From: Promethearchaeota archaeon
Lineage (GTDB): Archaea; Asgardarchaeota; Lokiarchaeia; Sigyniarchaeales; SOKP01
Reading direction: 5' to 3'
Length of the DNA stretch: 33,993 bases
Assembly: GCA_020343655.1 (NCBI GenBank)
Contig: CP070805.1
Location: 1,265,003-1,298,995, forward strand
Program-made: the position numbers and the translations under genes
Shown: positions 7,027 to 15,918 of the stretch, piece by piece
How the letters are laid out: each line of letters starts with the position of its first letter
How positions within the stretch are numbered: position 1 is the first letter of the stretch
The notes under the pieces: generated by a model
What the model was told of the DNA's origin: nothing
Seen by the model: the letters and a program-made list of their open reading frames with translations, nothing else
The model's database searches: none

Positions 7027-9984
7027 ATGATTTCTGTGGAAGAACAAGAGGAACTTAAAACAGCGCAAACTGATAAAGACTTAAAACGAATTTTTAAAAA
7101 AATTGCCTCAAAAAATCCGGATTCTTACTTTCCTACTAAAGAGCTCAGAGAATTAGGGTATATGAGAAAAAATTGTGAATGTTGTGGTGCATTTTTCTGG
7201 ACTACACTTAAGGAAAGGGATGTATGTGGAGATCCTGTATGTTCAGGAGGATTTCAAGTTGTAATTGATAATCCTTCTAAAATCAAATTATCTTTCATTG
7301 GAGTCTGGGAAAAAATAGTTGAAATTTTAGAGCCACGGGGTTATGTTCCAATAAAAAGGTATCCATGTGTAGCTCGATGGAATCCAACTTCTGAATTTAC
7401 AATTGCATCAATATCAGCGTTCCAACCTTATGTTATTACAGGAGAAGTAGAACCACCCGCTAAAAAATTGATTATCCCCCAATTTTGCTTGAGATTTAAC
7501 GATATTGAAAATGTTGGGATAACAGGAGCACATAATACAGGTTTCGTAATGATAGGGCAACATTCATTTGTACCCCCAGAAGAATGGAACCAGGGTGAAC
7601 TTTTCATAGATATCCATGACTTTATTCATATAGGTATTGGTCTTGCAAAGGAAGAAATAACTATCCATGAAGATTCATGGGCAGGTGGTGGTTCATTTGG
7701 ATGTAGTCTTGAATTCTTCAGTAGAGGTGTGGAGCTTTTTAATCAAGTATATACAATGTTTGAACAGACTCCTGAGGGACCACGAGAGCTTAAACTTAAA
7801 GTTTTAGATATGGGACTTGGTCAGGAGCGTGTTGCGTGGTTTTCTCAAGGCACTCCAAATATGTATGAAGCTATTTTTCCTTACGTGTTATCCAAATTAA
7901 GGGAGATTACCAAAATAGAATTAGATTTAGAGTTATATAATCAATTTTCTCAGTATTCAGCTTATTTAAATATCGATGAAGTAGATGATATGGATGAAGC
8001 TTGGGATCATGTAGCTAATGAATTGAAAATAGGTGTAAAGGAACTCAGATCTAAAATAATGCCGATGACTGCTCTTTATTCTATTGCTGAACACGCTCGT
8101 AGTTTATTATTTGCTATCAATGATGGAAAATTACCATCTAACGTTGGTGGAGGCTATAATTTAAGAGTTATTTTTCGGCGTGCAATAAGTTTTATCGATA
8201 AATTTTACTGGGATATTGATATGGCAGATGTTTGCCAATGGCATGCAAAAGAATTGGAAGGAATTTTCCCTGAAATTTCAGAACATTTATATGAAATTCG
8301 AGAAATTTTGAATGTTGAAAGAGAGAAATTTTATACCACTAAGAAAAAAGCGGGAAAAATTTTAGAAAAAATCCTGAAAAAGGGAGATATATCCATTGAG
8401 ACTTTAATAGAATTATATGACTCTAATGGAATAAGTCCCGATATGGTAAAAACAGCCGCTAAAAAGCATGGTGTAAAAATAAACATTCCAGATGATTTTT
8501 ATAGTTTAGTTGTTGAGAGGCATGAAATAGCAGAACAAGTCCATGCTACAGGAAAAGAACTTGAATTAAATTTAGAAGGAATCCCTGAAACAAAGTCTCT
8601 TTATTATTATGACTATACCGAGATTTCTAATGAAGCAAAAGTATTGAAAATTATTGACAATTTAGTTGTTTTAGATAAATCTGTTGTATATCCTACTTCT
8701 GGTGGTCAGTTGCACGATATAGGAAATATAAATGGTCAAAGTTTTTCTGATGCTTTCAAACAAGGGAACTATACTATTCATGTTTTAGATGAAAAACCAA
8801 ATTTTAAAGAGGGAGATATTGTCAAAGTAGAAGTTGATAAAGAATGGCGTACCCAACTCTCCCAACACCACACTGCTACTCACATTGTTAATGCAGCTGC
8901 ACGAGAAGTTTTAGGAAGTCATATTAATCAAGCAGGAGCCAAAAAAACGCTAAAAAATTCTCATTTAGATATAACACACTATGAGCAAATTCCAAGAGAA
9001 AAACTTCTAGAAATTGAAAAGAAAGCAAATGACTTTGTTGAAAAAAGTATCGATGTTCACCTTGACTTTATTCCTCGTAGTGAAGCAGAACAAAAATATG
9101 GTATGACAATATATCAAGGAGGAGCTGTGCCTGGTAAAAATTTAAGAATTGTTGAGGTGCCTGGTGTTGATGTTGAAGCCTGTGGAGGTACTCATTTAAA
9201 TAACACTTCAGAAACAGGCTATATACATATAACAAAATCACAAAAGATACAAGATGGTATTGTTAGACTCACATTCGTAGCAGGAAAAGCTACAGACAAA
9301 TTAAAAGAAAAGCATAAGAGAATTCTGGATGAAATAAAGGGAATTTTAGGTGTAGATCGTAAAGAACTTGTAGGACGTGTAAAAGAATTATTTGAAAAGT
9401 GGAAAAATATTAATAAAGCACTTAAGTCCGGAAAAATAGACAACAGCGATTTACAATTAAATTCCTCTGAATTATTCGAAGGTGATGTATTATCGGAGAT
9501 ATCCCAATTTCTTAATATAAAAAAAGATGACATACCAAGTAAAATTCAAAAATTCTATAATGAATGGACTGAGGGAATAAAAAAGATTAAACAGATGAAA
9601 AACATTCTTAATGAAGACTATATTAAAGATTTGGTTCATAATGCCCAAAAGTTTCAAGAATATAAGTTAGTTATAGAATCTTTTGATAGTTTATCCCAAA
9701 ATGATCTGAAGAACTTTTCAGTCCGCGTGATGAAGCATTCTGAAGATCTCATTGCTATTTTTCTAAATAAAACTGATGAGGGAATGATGGTATTAGGAAT
9801 GACGAGCACTAAACCTTTCGAAGAATCTGAGTTTAATATTGGGAACTTTGTTAAAGAATGTGTCGAAATTTATGGTGGAAAAGGAGGGGGTAAAAAGGAT
9901 TATGGACAGGGTTTTATCAACGATAAAAATTTAAGTGTTGATGAGGTTAAATCTTATATTATAGATAAATTAAATACTATATGA
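7027..9984 (+). CDS. alaS: Alanyl-tRNA synthetase, archaeal type
   Basis: Protein of 985 residues that charges tRNA-Ala. The archaeal N-terminal extension has a Cys cluster (C50, C52, C53, C67, C72). The class II catalytic core follows, with ARWNPTSEF, FNDIENVGITGAHNTGF and the motif 3 region LDMGLGQER. The editing domain has zinc ligands HHTATH near residues 613-619 and CGGTH near 719, so mischarged Ser/Gly-tRNA is expected to be cleared. The C-Ala domain ends with the Gly-rich GGKGGGKKDYGQG. All expected modules are intact. The gene is alone on its strand, with a TGA stop. Confidence 0.97.
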   Translation: MISVEEQEELKTAQTDKDLKRIFKKIASKNPDSYFPTKELRELGYMRKNCECCGAFFWTTLKERDVCGDPVCSGGFQVVIDNPSKIKLSFIGVWEKIVEILEPRGYVPIKRYPCVARWNPTSEFTIASISAFQPYVITGEVEPPAKKLIIPQFCLRFNDIENVGITGAHNTGFVMIGQHSFVPPEEWNQGELFIDIHDFIHIGIGLAKEEITIHEDSWAGGGSFGCSLEFFSRGVELFNQVYTMFEQTPEGPRELKLKVLDMGLGQERVAWFSQGTPNMYEAIFPYVLSKLREITKIELDLELYNQFSQYSAYLNIDEVDDMDEAWDHVANELKIGVKELRSKIMPMTALYSIAEHARSLLFAINDGKLPSNVGGGYNLRVIFRRAISFIDKFYWDIDMADVCQWHAKELEGIFPEISEHLYEIREILNVEREKFYTTKKKAGKILEKILKKGDISIETLIELYDSNGISPDMVKTAAKKHGVKINIPDDFYSLVVERHEIAEQVHATGKELELNLEGIPETKSLYYYDYTEISNEAKVLKIIDNLVVLDKSVVYPTSGGQLHDIGNINGQSFSDAFKQGNYTIHVLDEKPNFKEGDIVKVEVDKEWRTQLSQHHTATHIVNAAAREVLGSHINQAGAKKTLKNSHLDITHYEQIPREKLLEIEKKANDFVEKSIDVHLDFIPRSEAEQKYGMTIYQGGAVPGKNLRIVEVPGVDVEACGGTHLNNTSETGYIHITKSQKIQDGIVRLTFVAGKATDKLKEKHKRILDEIKGILGVDRKELVGRVKELFEKWKNINKALKSGKIDNSDLQLNSSELFEGDVLSEISQFLNIKKDDIPSKIQKFYNEWTEGIKKIKQMKNILNEDYIKDLVHNAQKFQEYKLVIESFDSLSQNDLKNFSVRVMKHSEDLIAIFLNKTDEGMMVLGMTSTKPFEESEFNIGNFVKECVEIYGGKGGGKKDYGQGFINDKNLSVDEVKSYIIDKLNTI

Positions 9985-10122
9985 TTCTACCTTCTTATTA
10001 TTCTATATAGTCTATATAGACTTTATATAATATGACGAGAGAGCTTAAAAACTTATTTTTTTTTATTATAAATAAGAAGAATAAGGAAACTATATATGAA
10101 CAGTGTTTAATTAAATTGAATG

Positions 10123-10134
10123 TATATATTAAAA
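10123..10134 (+). promoter_or_regulatory. TATA box of the small zinc-ribbon gene
   Basis: TATATATTAAAA lies about 30 nt upstream of the ATG at 10158. It supports the short 60-residue protein over a longer frame opening at 10032. Confidence 0.5.
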
Positions 10135-10157
10135 TTACAAATTTAGGAAATAAAACT

Positions 10158-10340
10158 ATGAAAACTGTATATAAAGAGTTTTGTTGTCCACAATGTGGAG
10201 AATTACGCCATATAAATGTTAATGGTATTTGTTTTGATTGTAGCAATGAGAACACTCTTTTAGCATTAGCAGAACAGCGTAAATTGAAATCAAGACTCCA
10301 TATTTCAATTGGATCTCTCAGGGTAGAGAGTTATAACTAA
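10158..10340 (+). CDS. Small zinc-ribbon protein, 60 residues
   Basis: The chain starts MKTVYKEFCCPQCGELR and has a second knuckle CFDCSN, giving a C-P-x-C / C-x2-C zinc ribbon in the first 35 residues. A helical, basic tail follows. The frame stays open upstream to 10032, but that extension is low-complexity Lys/Asn/Phe sequence and a strong TATA box sits inside it, so the ATG at 10158 is preferred. No family recognised; it could bind nucleic acid or another protein. Confidence 0.6.
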   Translation: MKTVYKEFCCPQCGELRHINVNGICFDCSNENTLLALAEQRKLKSRLHISIGSLRVESYN

Positions 10341-10343
10341 ATC

Positions 10344-10362
10344 TTTGTTTTTGTTTTTGTTT
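10344..10362 (+). terminator. T-rich terminator after the zinc-ribbon gene
   Basis: Three to five T runs separated by single G residues begin just after the stop codon. Archaeal polymerase terminates at such oligo-T stretches without a hairpin. Confidence 0.4.
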
Positions 10363-10494
10363 AGCTTAGAATTATATATTTTAATCTCTTTTAATTAAGG
10401 AATTTTTTTCTTCAAAAACATTTTAAATTTAACACTTATTATTAAATTTATAAGTAATAGAAATTCTCTCTTAGAATATAAACTTAATATGAGA

Positions 10495-10499
10495 GGGTG
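10495..10499 (+). promoter_or_regulatory. Shine-Dalgarno deciding a TTG start
   Basis: GGGTG lies 8 nt before the TTG at 10508. No ATG or GTG gives an intact metallophosphoesterase N-terminus, so this site fixes the TTG start. Confidence 0.55.
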
Positions 10500-10507
10500 C
10501 TTAAAAA

Positions 10508-11329
10508 TTGGTTGAGATTATACACATATCAGATTTACATTTCGGATCCGAATTTGTTCCAGATTATATAGAAAATATTATACAATATATTAAAGATATT
10601 CGACCTGATGTTGTCGTATGCACTGGGGACATTGTTCACAAGGGTAGGGTTGTCCAATTTGAGAAATTTCTACCATATCTTAATCAAATAAAAGAGTTAT
10701 CTAATTTCATGGCCGTACCAGGAAACCATGACGCAAAAAATTCAGGTCTAATATTTTTTGAGAAATTAATAGGCCCAAGACGTTCAAGGTTGATTCTCGA
10801 AGATAAAGATACATTAATTGTTGGAATTAATTCTGCGAAAGATGATATGGCTGAAGGAATGATTGGCGATGAACAATTGGATTGGTTAGGTAGGCAATTT
10901 AATAAAAATTTAGAAAATAGGATAATTGCACTACATCATCATTTAATCCCCATTCCAATGTCTGGACAAAAATTCACTACTGTCCGAGATGCTGGAGAAA
11001 TTTTAGAACTCACCCAATTATTTGAAGTTGATTTAGTTTTGATGGGCCATCGCCACGTAGCTCATTCTTATGTAATATCATGGAGAATTGATTCGAGTAC
11101 AACCTTTCTCTACAGCGGTACATCGACTTCAAATAAAGTTCGTGCTGACGATTCCCCTAGTTTTAATCATGTATCTCTTGATGAGGGTGATTTAGAAGTA
11201 TATATGGTTAATTCAACTAATCTTGAGAAAGTATTGCTAGTAGAACGTAAGGAACATCATACAGAATTTATCAGGCCAAGAAAAACAAGAATCGAACACC
11301 TACTCGCATCAGCGGTATGGGATGAATAA
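10508..11329 (+). CDS. Calcineurin-like metallophosphoesterase
   Basis: Protein of 273 residues. The five metallophosphoesterase motifs are all present: HISDLHFG near residues 5-12, CTGDIVHKG near 39-47, VPGNHD near 74-79, LHHH near 140-143 and MGHRHVA near 178-184. Together they hold a dinuclear metal centre. The order and spacing resemble CpdA-type phosphodiesterases, but the substrate (cyclic nucleotide, nucleotide or protein) cannot be told. It starts at TTG with a Shine-Dalgarno and overlaps the Nudix gene by 8 nt, so the two are probably translationally coupled and may act on related nucleotide substrates. Confidence 0.85.
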   Translation: MVEIIHISDLHFGSEFVPDYIENIIQYIKDIRPDVVVCTGDIVHKGRVVQFEKFLPYLNQIKELSNFMAVPGNHDAKNSGLIFFEKLIGPRRSRLILEDKDTLIVGINSAKDDMAEGMIGDEQLDWLGRQFNKNLENRIIALHHHLIPIPMSGQKFTTVRDAGEILELTQLFEVDLVLMGHRHVAHSYVISWRIDSSTTFLYSGTSTSNKVRADDSPSFNHVSLDEGDLEVYMVNSTNLEKVLLVERKEHHTEFIRPRKTRIEHLLASAVWDE

Positions 11330-11762
11330 GATTATGTCTAAACCTGTAACTCCACTATTAGCTGTTGATGCGCTCATTCTGATAAATAATGAAAAAGATT
11401 TAGTTTTGATTCGCCGAAAAAATCCTCCTTTCCAAGGTGAATTAGCATTACCAGGGGGATTTGTAGATGTAGGAGAAACTGTGGAAGAGGCGTGCGTTAG
11501 GGAAGCATATGAAGAAACCAATATTAACATAAAAATTATCAAATTAGTAGGTGTTTTTTCTGATCCTAAACGTGATCCAAGAGGGCATAATGTTTCTATT
11601 GCTTTCTTATGTGAACCTCAAACAAAAAATGAAAAACCAAGAGCAAAAGATGACGCTGCTGCATTAGAAATTATACATCTAGCAGAAATCTCCTCTTTAA
11701 AATTAGCTTTCGATCATTTGGAAATTATTAAAAGTTCAGGGATTTTGAATACCACTGATTAA
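11322..11762 (+). CDS. Nudix hydrolase
   Basis: Protein of 146 residues. The Nudix box is clear at about residues 46-68: GGFVDVGETVEEACV followed by REAYEETNI. It differs from consensus only in the residue after EE-x, where the usual Gly is Asn. The catalytic Glu residues are present. Nudix enzymes cleave nucleoside diphosphates linked to another group; an ADP-ribose or NAD-type substrate is common for such short single-domain archaeal members but is not proven here. The start overlaps the end of the phosphoesterase gene. Confidence 0.88.
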   Translation: MNKIMSKPVTPLLAVDALILINNEKDLVLIRRKNPPFQGELALPGGFVDVGETVEEACVREAYEETNINIKIIKLVGVFSDPKRDPRGHNVSIAFLCEPQTKNEKPRAKDDAAALEIIHLAEISSLKLAFDHLEIIKSSGILNTTD

Positions 11763-11770
11763 TCCGCTTA

Positions 11771-12157
11771 CTATTTTTCCTTTATTTCATAAAGGTTATG
11801 AAAGGAATCTTTAATAAAGAGATAATATCCTTCACTTTCTTTCCTTGGGACTTTCACAACATCGAATCCCATCGAAGATGCCGTATTAACAAACACGTCG
11901 CGATTCTCTATTAATAAACAGGAGTGAGTAAAAACATCGTTTGCTTTACTATTATCATTAGTAATGAAAACTTCGAAACGCAAATCTTCATTCCCATATA
12001 CAACAAAAGTCTACTCTTTTTTTATACCAAAAAATTTTTCCATCAAATCAGTTGAGACTGATTTCGAACGGATTTTTTTCAATCCTAGTAATTCATTAAA
12101 GAATTTATCCGCATCTAATTCTGAATTGTATCCTACGGCTATGTGTTCAATTTTCAT
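11771..12157 (-). pseudogene. VOC/glyoxalase-fold protein gene interrupted by an in-frame TAG
   Basis: Reading from the ATG at 12157 gives 48 residues (MKIEHIAVGYNSELDADKFF and on), then TAG at 12013-12011, then 79 more codons in the same frame to a final TAG. The two halves form one vicinal-oxygen-chelate domain with all four expected metal ligands: H5, E62, H78 and E124. There is no frameshift, and a good TATA box lies 28 nt upstream of the ATG. It is therefore either a very young nonsense mutant, a readthrough gene or a sequencing error. TAG also ends at least six other genes in the window, so general recoding of TAG is unlikely. Methylmalonyl-CoA epimerase, glyoxalase and dioxygenase relatives share this fold; the reaction is unknown. 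Confidence 0.65.
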
Positions 12158-12180
12158 TTTTTTTATCATTTCCTAAATTT

Positions 12181-12189
12181 ATTTATATA
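12181..12189 (-). promoter_or_regulatory. TATA box of the interrupted VOC gene
   Basis: TATATAAAT on the minus strand is centred 28 nt upstream of the ATG at 12157, so the interrupted gene still has an apparently normal leaderless promoter. Confidence 0.45.
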
Positions 12190-12279
12190 CACTTAATTAG
12201 TATAGTTTCATTTAATATCTTAGTTAATTATTCATACTGTTTTGTATATAAAAACTTTAAAATATAGGGTGAAAATATA

Positions 12280-12741
12280 ATGGAATTCTATGAAAAATTA
12301 CGAATCGTAGCAGGAGTCTTATGTCTTCTCGTAGCTATATTGCGTATCGTTCAGTTTTTTTTTGATTTAGGTGGAGCTGTTCTTTATTCTGCAATCTTTG
12401 TTCCGTGGGGTGAATATGTAACTTTAATTGAGGGTATAGGAATTGCTATTGTTGCTCTAGTTTTTACATTTGTTGCTACAGGATTTGCTGTTTTAGTTTA
12501 TTTAATATTAGGTGCTATGGTTATTGGAGGAAGAAGGCTCAATGTTGTTACTATTGGATGCAATATCATTACAGCAATAAGTATTATATTATCTATACGA
12601 GCATTATCCATATACGGAATGTTGGGTGAATTCAATCTATTCGCAATGTTTTTCTTAATAATTTATATAATTATATTCGCGATTTGTTTAGTTTCTTATA
12701 TCAGAATCAGAAAAGAAAAGTACCAAAAAAAACTCATATAA
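12280..12741 (+). CDS. Four-helix integral membrane protein, unknown
   Basis: Protein of 153 residues with hydrophobic segments near 8-28, 50-82 (probably one long or two close helices), 86-106 and 115-140, and a basic tail (RIRKEKYQKK) that should face the cytoplasm. There is no signal-peptide cleavage site and no charged residue buried in the helices that would suggest a transporter. A GGGTGA Shine-Dalgarno lies 7 nt before the ATG, and TATATAAAAA lies about 30 nt upstream. No family recognised. Confidence 0.6.
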   Translation: MEFYEKLRIVAGVLCLLVAILRIVQFFFDLGGAVLYSAIFVPWGEYVTLIEGIGIAIVALVFTFVATGFAVLVYLILGAMVIGGRRLNVVTIGCNIITAISIILSIRALSIYGMLGEFNLFAMFFLIIYIIIFAICLVSYIRIRKEKYQKKLI

Positions 12742-12767
12742 TAATAAAATAAATGAACTAATTATCC

Positions 12768-12776
12768 TTTTTTTTT
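12768..12776 (+). terminator. Oligo-T terminator after the membrane protein
   Basis: Nine T residues, 27 nt past the stop codon. Confidence 0.4.
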
Positions 12777-12916
12777 AAAAATATTTTTAGTAAATAAGAT
12801 ATGTCCTTCTTTAAATTATCGCATATATGTTTTTGTTTAAAATTTAAAAATCTTTAGGTTATAATATTATTAATATGTAAAAAAAAAAAAATGAATAAGC
12901 TTAAGGTATTTACTGG

Positions 12917-13786
12917 ATGACTGAAGTCTCTGAAGATGAATTTCTTAATAAACTTTTAGAGGTTGTATATAAGCTCTCAAACATAGTAAAAACCCAATCC
13001 CCTCGTTTTAAGAGAATATGGGATGAATATTTAAAACCTTTAAATGAAACACCTCACATAATCCGCCAAATACCTTTAGATAAAAACAAATTTTTAGCTG
13101 ATATTGAATACAGAATTAAAGTTTTAAATAACGTTGAACAGGCAACACTTGATGGGTTTCATTCAGTAAAAACATTATTACAAACCCTATATGATTCCTA
13201 CTTTAATTCTGAGATATTTAAAAATGATTTTTCCGGCGATGATCAATTAATATTAAAATATTTCGTTGCAAAAGAGATTTTAGGGAATTTAATACAATAT
13301 AATAAATTAGATCATGAATCAGTCCCTTTAAAATACAATATAATTGCTAGAAACTACACGTTGATTAAATTAAAGGGTCAAATGAACCTTGAAATTCTAG
13401 ATAACTTAAAGAAACTCAATATAAAAGATGTAAAGCTGACTGATGTAAATAAAATTATGAAAGATATTGAATCAGATGGAATTATTAACATCAAGAAAAA
13501 AGGGAAAAATTATTTTTATACATTGAAAAAAGAATTAGAGTTAAGTAAAGAGGGAAAAAAATTCTATAGCCAAGTCCTCCAACCGCTCGTAGATTTTCCG
13601 ACTCTATTTTTTAGAAGCTTTTTTAATATAAGGGAATTGAACGTTACCCTTGACCAAAACGTTAAATATCATGATTTCCTTCAAAAAATCTTACTTAAAA
13701 CTGCAACACAGGGTTTTGCTCCAACAAACTATGTTTTTAAGAACCTAATTAAATACTATCAGAAAATTCAGGAAGAATCCAATTAG
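12917..13786 (+). CDS. Winged-helix-like protein, unknown
   Basis: Protein of 289 residues. Residues 1-130 are mostly helical. Residues about 150-210 read as a winged helix: three helices ending in LTDVNKIMKDIESDGII, followed by a wing with IKKKGKNYFYTL. The C-terminal 70 residues are helical and hydrophobic-rich (FPTLFFRSFFNIREL), possibly a dimerisation or effector region. DNA binding is a reasonable inference; no target or named family is recognised. It has its own promoter region and a TAG stop, and faces dtdA convergently. Confidence 0.55.
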   Translation: MTEVSEDEFLNKLLEVVYKLSNIVKTQSPRFKRIWDEYLKPLNETPHIIRQIPLDKNKFLADIEYRIKVLNNVEQATLDGFHSVKTLLQTLYDSYFNSEIFKNDFSGDDQLILKYFVAKEILGNLIQYNKLDHESVPLKYNIIARNYTLIKLKGQMNLEILDNLKKLNIKDVKLTDVNKIMKDIESDGIINIKKKGKNYFYTLKKELELSKEGKKFYSQVLQPLVDFPTLFFRSFFNIRELNVTLDQNVKYHDFLQKILLKTATQGFAPTNYVFKNLIKYYQKIQEESN

Positions 13787-13806
13787 GCAGAATAGATTTA
13801 TTATTT

Positions 13807-14682
13807 TTAAAAATCTTTTGTTTTTTTTATTGGCATTTCAAATTCCTCTAAAATAGGAATTAAATGCTTTTTATCTTCAGAATTGGTCCCTTTCCAATCA
13901 ATTATAAAATAATCAACATTTTCAAGGGTGTTATTAATCATTTTCTTAATTAAAACTTTATTTATTCCTTGGATGTGATATTTTGGGCAGATAAATGACA
14001 TAGCAATATTTTTATTTCTAATTAGTCTATGAAAATTTGGTGCGTAGTGTGTTCCGCCAAAACCTAAACCTATATTTTGATTTCCCATTTCTTTATATTC
14101 ATAATATTTTTGAATAGTATTAATGATAGCATTTGTCAACATCACCCCTGCATCATCTATTTTCCATTCTGCTTCACTACTTCCTATTTCCATAAATATC
14201 AGAGGTTTATCTAATATTGTAGGGCCATGATGTGTTACTTCGATATCGAGTGAGAAATCTATTAAACGTGGTGGAAATTCTTGTTCAATCAACGATATAA
14301 ATCCAGCCTTATGAAGTAAAGCACTTGATTTTGATAATTCTTGAGGATCGCCACCGAAATCCGCATCTTTGCTCCAATTGCCAGTTGTATGAACTAAAAA
14401 TGCAGGACGAGCAGTTTTTGATCTGTGTCGACTTGCAAAGATAAGCAAATCAGGATTTAACTCTGATTCTACTAACTCTAAGTCATTTAAGAAAATCAGC
14501 TGTTCGTTTGTTAATCCAAGAAATACTTCATTTTCGTTACCTTGATTTTGTAATTTAAAAACTGGATGTTTATGCCAAGTATAGTCAACTTCTTCAAAAT
14601 CAAAGACATTGGAACTTAAAAATTTATCACGCATATTCATTGAAGCTATATCTTCGGCTGAGTTTATTATTAAAAATTGGAT
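13807..14682 (-). CDS. dtdA: D-aminoacyl-tRNA deacylase, DtdA/GEK1 family, with ATC start
   Basis: It hydrolyses D-amino acids from mischarged tRNA. Family motifs are clear: HTTGNW near residue 98, THHGP near 150 and GFGGTHYAP near 207. The first in-frame ATG (14640) truncates the family's N-terminal strand. Upstream codons 14682-14641 encode QFLIINSAEDIAS, which fits the family pattern of a hydrophobic strand, Ser, Asp and Ala-Ser before N-x-R-D. The frame is closed by TGA just beyond, and GGTGA lies 6 nt before the ATC at 14682. I therefore place the start at ATC, giving 291 residues. The function is firm; the unusual start codon is an inference from homology pattern plus the Shine-Dalgarno. 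Confidence 0.85.
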   Translation of the reverse strand: MQFLIINSAEDIASMNMRDKFLSSNVFDFEEVDYTWHKHPVFKLQNQGNENEVFLGLTNEQLIFLNDLELVESELNPDLLIFASRHRSKTARPAFLVHTTGNWSKDADFGGDPQELSKSSALLHKAGFISLIEQEFPPRLIDFSLDIEVTHHGPTILDKPLIFMEIGSSEAEWKIDDAGVMLTNAIINTIQKYYEYKEMGNQNIGLGFGGTHYAPNFHRLIRNKNIAMSFICPKYHIQGINKVLIKKMINNTLENVDYFIIDWKGTNSEDKKHLIPILEEFEMPIKKTKDF

Positions 14683-14688
14683 TAAATT

Positions 14689-14693
14689 TCACC
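14689..14693 (-). promoter_or_regulatory. Shine-Dalgarno before the ATC start of dtdA
   Basis: GGTGA on the minus strand, 6 nt from the ATC. The same 6-nt spacing occurs at the strong GGAGGGA sites of the trxB and FTR-like genes in this window. Confidence 0.55.
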
Positions 14694-14767
14694 TATGATA
14701 ATTTACTTTCTCTATATTTATCAAAATCAGTATAAACTTTATAATTTTATTATATATATCTAAAAAC

Positions 14768-14776
14768 TTTAAAAAT
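14768..14776 (+). promoter_or_regulatory. TATA box of the ZIP-like gene
   Basis: TTTAAAAAT centred 27 nt before the ATG at 14799. There is no Shine-Dalgarno, so the transcript is probably leaderless. Confidence 0.5.
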
Positions 14777-14798
14777 CTCAAAAATAATATCTATAGTA

Positions 14799-15761
14799 AT
14801 GACAGTTGACTTAATAATAATTGTAACTCTTGCCTTAGCTTTTGGGTTATTCTTCTTTATTGCAGATTATTTTGAGCACAAAATTATTCAGCTACATGCT
14901 TCATTTATAGCTGGAATCTCCTTAGCTTATTTTTTTCTTATTGTTCTTCCTGAAATAGCTAAAAGACTTCCTGAATTTCCATTTCATTTGCAATTATTCG
15001 AATATCTATTTGTACTAATTGGCTTTACATTTGTTCATATAACGGAAAAATTAATTTTACAAAAGGTAGAAGGAAAAACTCAAAAAAAAATGAGAAAACT
15101 ACTCGGAAAAGAAAAAATTCTAGAAAGTGTTGAGCGTAATATGGAAAAAATCCTCACAAATGAATTAAGACGCCAAAATTTAGATGAAGTAGCCCTAAGA
15201 GAAATTGCTCTAACATTATCCGAATTAAATGAACAAGAAGAAGAAATGAAAATGTCAATAAATAACTATAAAATAAAGATTCAAAATCATATTAATAAAG
15301 AATTAACGAGATTTAGGTTTATTACAGATTATATCTACCATTTTCTCGTAGGGATAATATTAACAGGATTATTAACGATTGAGATAATAGGAGGAATCCT
15401 CTTTTTTATATATGCATTTTTTAGAACTGTTATAACTAAACGATCTGAAGCACATCTTATCTTTACTGATTTGGAAATATATGAACAAAAAAAATTTGAA
15501 GAAAAACCTATTATTAAATATTTACTTGGGGCTTCAGCTCTAACCGGGATTATAATTGGTTTAATAATTAATTCATTCTTACCTGTTAATTTAGAACTTT
15601 TATTCATTTTCTATTCATTCATCTCCGGTGTAATTTTATATGTTATTGTAAGAGAGGTAATACCTGAAAAAGAGAAAGGAGATCCTTTGAAATTTCTAAT
15701 TGGCTTAGTTGGATTCGCTGTAGTAATAATAATTATTAACATTTTTACGAATATATTATAA
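14799..15761 (+). CDS. ZIP-like polytopic membrane protein with cytosolic coiled-coil loop
   Basis: Protein of 320 residues with about eight hydrophobic segments: three in the first 85 residues, a charged helical loop of about 85 residues (86-170, ERNMEKILTNELRRQ and similar), then about five more. Three helices, a long variable loop, then five helices is the ZIP metal-transporter topology, and FIAGISLAYFFLIVLPE near residues 36-52 fits ZIP helix 2. The canonical helix 4 HNxxDG/HNxPEG motif is not obvious: YHFLVGI near residue 181 sits in its place, and the helix 5 HE motif is missing. Metal transport is therefore uncertain; a degenerate ZIP-fold protein with another role is possible. Confidence 0.5.
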   Translation: MTVDLIIIVTLALAFGLFFFIADYFEHKIIQLHASFIAGISLAYFFLIVLPEIAKRLPEFPFHLQLFEYLFVLIGFTFVHITEKLILQKVEGKTQKKMRKLLGKEKILESVERNMEKILTNELRRQNLDEVALREIALTLSELNEQEEEMKMSINNYKIKIQNHINKELTRFRFITDYIYHFLVGIILTGLLTIEIIGGILFFIYAFFRTVITKRSEAHLIFTDLEIYEQKKFEEKPIIKYLLGASALTGIIIGLIINSFLPVNLELLFIFYSFISGVILYVIVREVIPEKEKGDPLKFLIGLVGFAVVIIIINIFTNIL

Positions 15762-15918
15762 TGAAAATCACACCTACTAATTCTCTGTTAATCAAAAATC
15801 AAAAATTTATAAAACAAAATAATTAGCTTATGTTTTCTTATTTAGATAAATTCTACTCTTTATAAAGATTTAAATTCATTAAAACTAAGTTTAAATTAAT
15901 GTGAGGTTATGAAATAAA

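Noticed and set aside
10032..10157. A longer 102-residue form of the zinc-ribbon protein
   Set aside because: The extension is low-complexity and contains the probable TATA box of the 60-residue gene.
11771..12157. Genome-wide reassignment of TAG to pyrrolysine
   Set aside because: TAG is the natural stop of the genes ending at 13786, 16520, 23391, 26411, 27753 and 29123, as well as of the VOC gene itself, so TAG works as a normal terminator here.
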